This document shows positions 1-5,428 of a DNA stretch of 6,182 nucleotides, in pieces. This DNA is from an uncultured Eubacteriales bacterium. Lineage in GTDB: Bacteria > Bacillota > Clostridia > Christensenellales > Borkfalkiaceae. The notes beneath the pieces were generated by a model, which did not search any database, was not told the origin of the DNA, and worked only from the letters and a program-made list of their open reading frames with translations. Each line of letters opens with the position of its first letter. Positions within the stretch are counted from its first letter, which is position 1. The position numbers and the translations under genes are program-made. The stretch is taken from positions 1 through 6,182 of the forward strand of contig CATYEP010000114.1 in assembly GCA_958405585.1 (NCBI GenBank), in the 5' to 3' direction.

Positions 1-673
1 CCCCTTTGCGCTCCCCGTTCAGAACCGACATTTCCAGCGTTGAAAGCGCGGAACGGGCATCCCCGTTCGCAAAATTCGCGATCGCGCGGATCAATTCTTC
101 CGAAATTTCGACTTGCTCATTGCCGAAGCCCCGTTCATCGCTCAAAGCCCGCTTCAAAAGCCCCACCAATTCCTCTGTACTGAGCGCCTGCAGGACAAAT
201 ACCTTACACCTCGAAAGCAACGCCCCGTTGACCTCAAACGAAGGATTTTCCGTGGTCGCACCGATCAGGATGATGCTTCCCTTTTCCACATACGGCAAAA
301 ATGCATCCTGCTGCGCTTTGTTGAAACGATGAATTTCATCCACAAAAAGAATGGTCTTTTCGCCGAAACGCCTTCCCTTTTCGGCTTCTTCCATGACTTG
401 CTTGATTTCTTTGATCCCGCTCGTAACTGCAGAAAAATCAATAAATTTAGCTTTTGTGCGGTTCGCAATGATCCGCGCCAGCGTGGTTTTGCCTACACCG
501 GGCGGTCCCCAAAAAATCATCGATCCGATCGAATCGTTTTCGATCAGCCGCCGCAGCACTTTTCCCTCCCCGAGCAGATGCTCCTGCCCGCAGAATTCCG
601 TAAGGTCTCGCGGTCGCAGACGCGCCGCCAACGGCTCCGACCGATTATTTTCAAACAACGTCGGCTGATACAT
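1..673 (-). CDS. rarA: Replication-associated recombination protein RarA (MgsA), AAA+ ATPase; C-terminal part cut by window edge
   Basis: RarA is a clamp-loader-like AAA+ ATPase acting in the cytoplasm at stalled or damaged replication forks. The first 224 residues are visible and the remaining half lies outside the window; family members are about 420-440 residues. I translated the minus strand from the ATG at 673. The start MYQPTLFENN is typical of the family. Walker A is GPPGVGKT at residues 56-63, Walker B ILFVDEIHR at 108-116, sensor 1 GATTENPSF at 138-146, the arginine-finger segment LLSRC ends near residue 156 (Arg155), and the sensor 2 region is GDARSAL at 204-210. All ATPase residues expected in this part are present. 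A GGAGG ribosome binding site lies 5 bases upstream of the start. The gene is separated from the GH3 gene by 160 bases, so it may have its own promoter, though no clear terminator isolates it. Family assignment is secure from the motifs; the C-terminal tetramerisation region cannot be checked. Confidence 0.95.
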   Translation of the reverse strand, partial: MYQPTLFENNRSEPLAARLRPRDLTEFCGQEHLLGEGKVLRRLIENDSIGSMIFWGPPGVGKTTLARIIANRTKAKFIDFSAVTSGIKEIKQVMEEAEKGRRFGEKTILFVDEIHRFNKAQQDAFLPYVEKGSIILIGATTENPSFEVNGALLSRCKVFVLQALSTEELVGLLKRALSDERGFGNEQVEISEELIRAIANFANGDARSALSTLEMSVLNGERKG

Positions 674-725
674 TTTTCCCTCCCCCGCCGTACGATCTTT
701 TAGCATTCTTTAGCGTCCGATCCGT

Positions 726-749
726 TTGCGCCCGGCATGCCCCCTGCAA
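726..749. repeat. Interrupted dyad upstream of rarA, possible operator
   Basis: Read on the plus strand, TTGC, four bases, the self-complementary GGCATGCC, four bases, then GCAA: 16 of 24 positions obey exact dyad symmetry about one centre. It sits 53 bases upstream of the rarA start, near where transcription would begin if the candidate -10 at 753-758 is real. That position would suit a repressor site. No known regulator is recognised, and chance cannot be excluded in a GC-rich patch. Confidence 0.25.
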
Positions 750-752
750 TCT

Positions 753-781
753 TTTATTCGCGCATTCATTTTCGATTACAA
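753..781 (-). promoter_or_regulatory. Weak candidate promoter for rarA
   Basis: On the minus strand a TTGTAA hexamer (781-776, four of six matches to the -35 consensus) is followed after 17 bases by AATAAA (758-753, four of six matches to the -10 consensus). The surrounding gap is AT-rich just after the GH3 stop and GC-rich nearer rarA. The spacing is ideal but the hexamers are weak, and a TGTAAT alternative -10 overlaps the -35 box without a good partner. It is inferred mainly because rarA begins 160 bases after the preceding gene. Confidence 0.3.
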
Positions 782-833
782 ATATTCAATCCCGTTCAAA
801 AACATGAAACGCAAAGAAAAACTCCTATGGGCT

Positions 834-3296
834 TTATTCCAGCTTTTTTCCGTCCGCATATACGGCGCTTTCCATAATGGTTTTCAGAATCAGTTTACAG
901 GAAACAGCCATATCCGTTTCCCGAATTTTTCCTTTTTTATATGCGCGCAAAATTTTCTTACGTGTTTTAACGGAACCGGGCATGACCAGATCATTTCCCG
1001 CGGGAACACATCCTTCGGCCGCAGCCGCATCCCGTCCCGTAGCAAACCAGTCCGTCATGACCAATCCCGAAAAGCCCCATTCGCACCGCAAGACATCCAC
1101 ACACAATTCGCGCGTGTTCGACACATAGTCTCCGTTGATACGGTTATATGATGTCATGACCGCTTTCGGGTTACCCTCTTTCACCGCGATCTCAAAGCCT
1201 TTCAGGTGCGTCTCTCGAAGCGCCCGTTCCGAAATTTCCACCGACATACGCTGCCGCTCTTCTTCCCGATCGTTACACGCAAAATGCTTGTACGTTACCC
1301 CGATTCCGCCGCAAGAATTTACCCCCTGCGACAAGGACGCCGCTAATTTTCCCGTCAAAAGCGGATCTTCCGAGTAGTATTCAAAATTGCGTCCGCACAG
1401 CGGATTTCTGTGAAGATTCATGCCAGGCGCCAGCCAAAGCGTTACTCCCGTTTCCAAAAGTTCGACTCCTGTCGCCCTGCCCATTTCATACAGCAAACCG
1501 CAATCCCATGTCTGCGCAAGCAACGTCTCACAGGGCCACTGCGTGCAATATTGATAATATATCGGACTTTCCGCCTTTTCCTTCGGGGTAAACAAATTCA
1601 ACAGCTTTTTCAGTACCCCATAACGCAGATTCTGAGGCACGGCAGGCACCGTGAACCATTGATTCTTTCCTTCCACGGCACGAGGCGTCAGATTCAGCCC
1701 CTGCGGCCCGTCACACATACAGATATTCGGGATCCCTTTCTTCAAAAGTCTTGAAGTCGTCTTTCCGACAGCGCCGAATGTCTGATTGAACGTTTTTCCG
1801 AAATAACCCGCCCCCGTAACCAGACGCGCCTTGTCCCGTGCATTGCATTTTTTATATATTTCTTCCGTTCTTTGGTCAAATTTCGGTTGGTACGTATAGT
1901 CGTTTCTGCGCATAACGATACCGCCCGTATATTCCGCCGCGACAGGCTCCGTCTCTGCCTGGAACGCCGCAGGTGTCAAAAACTCCGGGATTTCCACCCT
2001 CGCTTTGGATATATTTTTACAGATTTCCGTCGTAACGGTTTCCTTGAACCGTACAGCGGCCGCCGTCTGCAAGTCTTCGCTGGAATTGCCGACCCGCAGG
2101 ATATAATCTCCTTTTTCGATCTTATACCGCGATTCCTGTTCAAAATAACTTGCCAGCACGGATAATTCAAACAACATCCGCACTTCGCACTCTTCTCCGG
2201 GCAAAAGTTCAGCCGTCTTTGTAAACGCAACCAAGCGCTGAACTTCTTTCTGGATGCCTCCCTTCGGCAATGCCGCGTATACCTGCACCACTTCACGACC
2301 CGCTTTTTCCCCGATGTTTCTGACTTTCGCCGATACAACGGCTCGCCCTCCTAACAGAGATACCTGCGCATCCGAAATGCAAAATTTTGTATACGAAAGC
2401 CCGAACCCGAAAGGATACCGCGGCATAAGCCCCGCACTTTCAAACCACTTGTAACCGAGCAACACTCCTTCTTTATAAATATCGTGCAAAGCGTCGCCGC
2501 TCAGAGATCCGTATTCATGTGCAAAAGGATATTGGCTATAATTTCTGCCCCACGAATCCGCTAATTTCCCGCTAAAATTACAGGCGCCCGTCAAAACATC
2601 CGCCAGTGCGTTTCCGCCTTCCATCCCGCCCTGCGTCAGATATACGATCGCGTCCGTCTCGATCTCTTCATCGAACGTCAGATCGATCATCCCGCCCGCG
2701 TTAATGACGAGCACCACCTTTGCAAACAGTTTTTTCAGCTGCCGCAAATGTTCGAGTTCTTCGGGCGCGATCAGAAAATCTCCCGGTTCGTTTTTTCGGT
2801 CAGAGCCTTCGCCCGCCTGTCTGGATAAGACATAAACCGCCGTATCCGTTTGAACATCCGCATTTGTGATCACGCCTCCGTACGGCACCTGAAAACGGTG
2901 TGCGTTCGCCAGCTCGATCTGCCGCACAAAATCCAGGCGCAAACGGGAAAAGATCCGCTCCATCTCCTCTTCCCATTGGCGGTATTTTTCCGCATACAGG
3001 GAATCTTCCTCATCCAGCCAGCGCTTTGTGCAGACTTCCCAGCCGGCATTTAAAAATCCCTGCTCAATATTTACACGCTCGCGCGGACGGACTTCTCCGC
3101 TCCCTGTACCGCCCGCTTCCGTATGTCGGACACCGCGCCCGAACAAGGACACGCGGCCGCCCGTCAACGGAAGTGCCGAATTTTTATTTTTCAGAAGCAC
3201 GATGCCCTGTGCGCAGATCCTGCGCGCAAGTTCACGATTCCTTGTTTCCCGTTCGCTGACCGCATCGCTTTTAGGCGCCCGTATCACCGATCTCAT
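834..3296 (-). CDS. Glycoside hydrolase family 3 beta-glycosidase with permuted (reversed) domain order
   Basis: Retaining exo-glycosidase of family GH3, probably a beta-glucosidase or beta-xylosidase removing terminal sugars from short oligosaccharides. The 820-residue protein starts with the alpha/beta sandwich (about 22-310; GIVLLKN at 31-37, AGEGSDR at 161-167, FGFGLSYT at 296-303). A fibronectin III-like domain (about 315-420) and linker follow, and the TIM-barrel domain (about 470-805) comes last. Classical GH3 enzymes have the barrel first. The reversed order is known from Ruminococcus albus and Butyrivibrio beta-glucosidases, and the length matches those. Asp749 in GLVMTDW is the predicted nucleophile and Glu163 the probable acid/base. 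Substrate-site motifs are CDGP (528-531), GRNFEYYSEDP (635-645) and KHFACND (670-676). There is no signal peptide, so it is likely cytoplasmic and would need imported substrate. AAGGAG lies 7 bases before the ATG. It begins 18 bases after mnmA ends, implying cotranscription. Family is certain; sugar specificity is not. Confidence 0.95.
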   Translation of the reverse strand: MRSVIRAPKSDAVSERETRNRELARRICAQGIVLLKNKNSALPLTGGRVSLFGRGVRHTEAGGTGSGEVRPRERVNIEQGFLNAGWEVCTKRWLDEEDSLYAEKYRQWEEEMERIFSRLRLDFVRQIELANAHRFQVPYGGVITNADVQTDTAVYVLSRQAGEGSDRKNEPGDFLIAPEELEHLRQLKKLFAKVVLVINAGGMIDLTFDEEIETDAIVYLTQGGMEGGNALADVLTGACNFSGKLADSWGRNYSQYPFAHEYGSLSGDALHDIYKEGVLLGYKWFESAGLMPRYPFGFGLSYTKFCISDAQVSLLGGRAVVSAKVRNIGEKAGREVVQVYAALPKGGIQKEVQRLVAFTKTAELLPGEECEVRMLFELSVLASYFEQESRYKIEKGDYILRVGNSSEDLQTAAAVRFKETVTTEICKNISKARVEIPEFLTPAAFQAETEPVAAEYTGGIVMRRNDYTYQPKFDQRTEEIYKKCNARDKARLVTGAGYFGKTFNQTFGAVGKTTSRLLKKGIPNICMCDGPQGLNLTPRAVEGKNQWFTVPAVPQNLRYGVLKKLLNLFTPKEKAESPIYYQYCTQWPCETLLAQTWDCGLLYEMGRATGVELLETGVTLWLAPGMNLHRNPLCGRNFEYYSEDPLLTGKLAASLSQGVNSCGGIGVTYKHFACNDREEERQRMSVEISERALRETHLKGFEIAVKEGNPKAVMTSYNRINGDYVSNTRELCVDVLRCEWGFSGLVMTDWFATGRDAAAAEGCVPAGNDLVMPGSVKTRKKILRAYKKGKIRETDMAVSCKLILKTIMESAVYADGKKLE

Positions 3297-3314
3297 TCCT
3301 GTTCTCCTTTTCTC

Positions 3315-4418
3315 CTACGACAGCCTTTCCGATCTTTCGATCACGCCTCCGCCGATACATCTGTCCCCGTCATAAAAAACCGCATACTGCCCCGGCGTTA
3401 CCGCTCTCTGCGGCTCATCAAAATATACCTCCGCTTCCGCTTCACCCTTACGGCACACCCGTACCCCCTGCTCTTTTTGGCGATAACGGAATTTTGCAGT
3501 ACAGACAAATTCTTCCGCAGGCAACGACGGGATCCAGTTGATCCCCGATACCGTACATTTATCGGTATAAAGCCTGCTTTCATCACCGTGCGAAACATAC
3601 AGAATATTGTTTTTCAGATCCTTCTCCACCACAAACCAACGGCCGCCTTCATCCCCCTTCCTTCCGCCGAGATCCAGGCCCTTGCGCTGGCCCAGAGTGT
3701 AGTACATCAGTCCGATGTGCTCGCCGACGACCTCTCCTTCGCTTGTCATCATCTTGCCAGGTTTTGCCGGGAGATAATTTCTCAGAAAATTCCGAAAATT
3801 CCGCTCGCCTATAAAACAAATACCAGTGCTGTCCTTTTTTGCCGCCGTCGAAAGACCGTACTTTTCGGCGATCTCGCGCACCTGCGGCTTACAGATACCG
3901 CCCAACGGAAACAAAACGTTTTCAAACTGCGGCTGCGTCACCTGGTTGAGAAAATACGTCTGGTCTTTGTTCTCGTCGGCTGCTTTAAGAAGAAAATGTC
4001 TGCCGTTTTCGTGGCGGATCCCGCAATAATGCCCCGTTGCAATAAAATCAGCTCCCAAAGCCATGGCATAATCCCGGAACGGCCCGAATTTGATTTCCCG
4101 ATTGCACAAAACGTCCGGATTCGGCGTCCTGCCCGCTTCGTATTCCTTTAAAAAATAAGAAAATACACGATCGGCGTATTCCTTTGCAAAATTCACCGTA
4201 TAATACGGGATACCGATTTTATTGCACACACGCTTTACGTCTTCATAATCCGCTTCCGCCGTACAGCACCCGTTTTCGCCTTCTTCTTCCCAGTTCACCA
4301 TGTACAGTCCGATCACATCGTATCCCTGCTCTTTCAGCAACAATGCCGCCACAGAACTGTCTACACCGCCGCTCATTCCTACTGCTACCGTCGTCTTCCG
4401 TTTTTCCACGCATTTCAC
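3315..4418 (-). CDS. mnmA: tRNA-specific 2-thiouridylase MnmA (TrmU)
   Basis: MnmA adenylates U34 of tRNAs for Lys, Glu and Gln and installs sulfur at C2, giving s2U at the wobble base. It acts in the cytoplasm with sulfur relayed from a cysteine desulfurase. The 367-residue reading has the PP-loop SGGVDSS at 16-22, the catalytic Cys105 in NPDVLCNREIKFG, ATGHY at 127-131, and the second catalytic Cys201 in DSTGICFIGER. The GQRKGLDLGG segment (243-252) and a C-terminal beta-barrel ending near GGGVIERS follow. Length and motifs are normal for the family. The start is GTG in either reading: GTG at 4418 has no good ribosome binding site, while GTG at 4409 has GGTGA five bases upstream and would give 364 residues. 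A strong promoter lies just upstream and the GH3 gene follows 18 bases after the TAG stop. No cysteine desulfurase gene is visible in the window. Confidence 0.97.
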   Translation of the reverse strand: MKCVEKRKTTVAVGMSGGVDSSVAALLLKEQGYDVIGLYMVNWEEEGENGCCTAEADYEDVKRVCNKIGIPYYTVNFAKEYADRVFSYFLKEYEAGRTPNPDVLCNREIKFGPFRDYAMALGADFIATGHYCGIRHENGRHFLLKAADENKDQTYFLNQVTQPQFENVLFPLGGICKPQVREIAEKYGLSTAAKKDSTGICFIGERNFRNFLRNYLPAKPGKMMTSEGEVVGEHIGLMYYTLGQRKGLDLGGRKGDEGGRWFVVEKDLKNNILYVSHGDESRLYTDKCTVSGINWIPSLPAEEFVCTAKFRYRQKEQGVRVCRKGEAEAEVYFDEPQRAVTPGQYAVFYDGDRCIGGGVIERSERLS

Positions 4419-4419
4419 C
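4415..4419 (-). promoter_or_regulatory. Ribosome binding site supporting the downstream GTG start of mnmA
   Basis: GGTGA on the minus strand matches the 3' part of the full Shine-Dalgarno sequence (AAGGAGGTGA) and lies five bases before the in-frame GTG at 4409-4407. It overlaps the alternative GTG start at 4418-4416, which itself is preceded only by an A-rich AAAGAAAG stretch. An ATG at 4413-4411 is out of frame. Confidence 0.5.
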
Positions 4420-4440
4420 GTCTTTCTTTAAATTTATGAT

Positions 4441-4470
4441 ATTATACTCTCCGCCCACACTTTCTGTCAA
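4441..4470 (-). promoter_or_regulatory. Strong sigma-A type promoter for mnmA-GH3
   Basis: On the minus strand a perfect TTGACA (4470-4465) and a perfect TATAAT (4446-4441) are separated by 18 bases. Transcription should begin around the A residues at 4434-4435, leaving a leader of only about 16 bases to GTG 4418 or about 25 to GTG 4409. The short leader leaves no room for a riboswitch or T-box. The -35 box directly follows the U-tract of the preceding terminator, so the two transcription units are packed without spare sequence. Confidence 0.88.
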
Positions 4471-4473
4471 ATA

Positions 4474-4501
4474 AAAAGAGCGGGGCTGACCTCGCTCTTT
4501 T
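4474..4501 (-). terminator. Intrinsic terminator of the cytidylate-kinase-like gene
   Basis: Read on the minus strand, AAAAGAGCG pairs with CGCTCTTTT (9 bp). One A-C mismatch, two more G-C pairs and a TCAG loop complete the hairpin. The right arm runs into TTTTTATTT, a good U-tract. It lies about 66 bases after the stop codon at 4568. The plus-strand reading also ends in a short T run, so it may work weakly in both directions. Confidence 0.85.
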
Positions 4502-4502
4502 A

Positions 4503-4515
4503 CAGGCCTTGCCTG
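4503..4515 (-). repeat. Small hairpin adjoining the terminator
   Basis: CAGGC and GCCTG form a 5-bp stem with a 3-base loop, a single base ahead of the main terminator hairpin on the minus strand. It could aid termination or protect the transcript's 3' end, but it is short enough to be incidental. Confidence 0.35.
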
Positions 4516-4567
4516 CTTTTCTTTTTTTTCGATCTTTTCCTGCATAAAATCACACATTCCGAACTTT

Positions 4568-5146
4568 TTAGTCCTTTATATGCGAAATATAGGATAAGGC
4601 ACAATCCACACAACCATCCACCCCGATCAGCCCGCTGTCCAGACACAGATGATGATTTTCCGCCATTCCCCATTTCTGATCGGTATAATATTCATAATAC
4701 TTCTTGCGCTTTTTATCCGTTGCTTTGATATGATCTTCCATCTTTTCCGGCGCAACACCCGTATCCATTGCCAGTTTGCGCTCCACTCTCTTTTCCAAAG
4801 GCGCATGAATGTAGATCTTTACACTGTCTTCCACGATCACATCCGAACACCTTCCGATCAGTACGCAAGGACCTTCCTTCGCCAGCCTCTTGATCAGATT
4901 GGATTGCGCAATATAAATCTGATCCGTCATCGGCATCTGGTAATACGAATACAGCGTCCGCGAAAAAAGCCCCGGAGCGCTCTCTTCATAATGCTTCATA
5001 AATTCGGGGGAAAGATTGCTGTCCTCCGCTGCCATCGAGATGAGATCTTTATCGTAAAAAGGAATTTTTAATTCGTGCGCAAGTTTAATGCCGAATTCCC
5101 TGCCGCCGCTTCCGAACTGACGGCTGACTGTTATAACTTTATTCAT
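4568..5146 (-). CDS. Cytidylate-kinase-like family protein (P-loop nucleoside monophosphate kinase fold)
   Basis: A 192-residue protein resembling the cytidylate-kinase-like family common in Clostridia, distinct from classical Cmk. The N-terminus ITVSRQFGSGGREFG (5-19) holds the phosphate-binding loop, in which FGSGG replaces the usual GxxxxGK form. Strand and helix pieces typical of the fold follow: PFYDKDLI (29-36), VLIGRCSD (95-102), and YIHAPLEKRVERK (112-124). The basic lid-like segment DKKRKKYYEYYTDQKWG is at 144-160. Length matches the family. The expected chemistry is ATP-dependent phosphorylation of a nucleoside monophosphate such as CMP, but the true substrate of these paralogues is generally uncertain, so I give no gene symbol. 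It is cytoplasmic with no membrane segment. A perfect AAGGAGG lies 5 bases before the ATG. Its own promoter and terminator make it a single-gene transcription unit. Confidence 0.88.
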   Translation of the reverse strand: MNKVITVSRQFGSGGREFGIKLAHELKIPFYDKDLISMAAEDSNLSPEFMKHYEESAPGLFSRTLYSYYQMPMTDQIYIAQSNLIKRLAKEGPCVLIGRCSDVIVEDSVKIYIHAPLEKRVERKLAMDTGVAPEKMEDHIKATDKKRKKYYEYYTDQKWGMAENHHLCLDSGLIGVDGCVDCALSYISHIKD

Positions 5147-5187
5147 AAGAACCTCCTTCGCTGAGCATCCGCTTCGCTTCTATATTT

Positions 5188-5216
5188 ATTAAACCGCAAT
5201 TTTGACGATTTGTCAA
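5188..5216 (-). promoter_or_regulatory. Near-consensus promoter for the cytidylate-kinase-like gene
   Basis: On the minus strand a perfect TTGACA (5216-5211), a 17-base spacer, and TTTAAT (5193-5188, five of six matches). Transcription should start near 5181, giving a leader of about 35 bases that includes the AAGGAGG ribosome binding site. Confidence 0.85.
5202..5216. repeat. Inverted repeat covering the -35 box, possible operator
   Basis: TTGAC, five bases, GTCAA: perfect 5-bp arms, one of which is the -35 hexamer of the promoter reading into the cytidylate-kinase-like gene. A repressor bound here would block RNA polymerase. Because one arm is fixed by the promoter itself, only the second GTCAA copy carries information, so a chance match is possible. 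Confidence 0.3.
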
Positions 5217-5364
5217 TAGTTCCGCAAAATTTTTAACTTTCTTCGTCCGTTTTTCCCTCTCGACCCTTATTTTTTCATTTATCCGACTATCCGAAATCAC
5301 ATAAAAACGGCCATAACAGCTTTGTATTTCACAAAAAAATGAACAAATTCGCAAAATACTTTGG

Positions 5365-5408
5365 AAGGCAGGACGCCCCGGCGCATTTACCCCGGGGCGT
5401 CCTGCCTT
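5365..5408 (-). terminator. Perfect 17-bp GC-rich hairpin after the antiporter gene, probable terminator
   Basis: Arms at 5365-5381 and 5392-5408 are perfectly complementary over 17 bases, with a 10-base loop. It begins 20 bases after the antiporter stop codon, the usual place for an intrinsic terminator. On the minus strand the right arm is followed by CCAAAGTATTTTG, which is not a clean U-tract. On the plus strand the exit sequence ATTATTTAAA is also only moderately T-rich. The stem is stable enough to stop polymerase or protect the 3' end, but the weak tail lowers certainty about mechanism. Between this hairpin and the next promoter (about 5217-5364) I see only AT-rich sequence. Confidence 0.7.
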
Positions 5409-5428
5409 ATTATTTAAAAAGTCAAAAA

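Noticed and set aside
695..714. Two adjacent near-identical 10-base units (GCTAAAGAAT / GCTAAAAGAT on the minus strand) before rarA
   Set aside because: Only two imperfect copies with no link to a promoter or start codon; too little to call a repeat or binding site.
3123..4151. Long plus-strand open frame (342 codons) opposite mnmA and the GH3 start
   Set aside because: It is antisense to two genes with unmistakable family motifs, has low-complexity Arg/Pro/Ser-rich composition, shows no family motif, and is explained by the codon bias of the minus-strand genes.
4243..4557. Minus-strand frame of 104 codons spanning the mnmA promoter and 5' end
   Set aside because: It runs through the terminator hairpin and promoter and overlaps mnmA out of frame. 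The Lys/Glu-rich start comes from an A-rich tract, and there is no ribosome binding site suited to it.
5321..5335. TTTGT-N5-ACAAA inverted repeat in the gap after the antiporter
   Set aside because: Five-base arms made of A and T in an AT-rich gap are expected by chance, and no promoter overlaps them.
5217..5364. Possible small RNA or riboswitch in the AT-rich gap
   Set aside because: No stable paired structure, no recognised riboswitch core, and no good promoter inside it; the downstream gene's promoter lies after it, so it would not be in that gene's leader.
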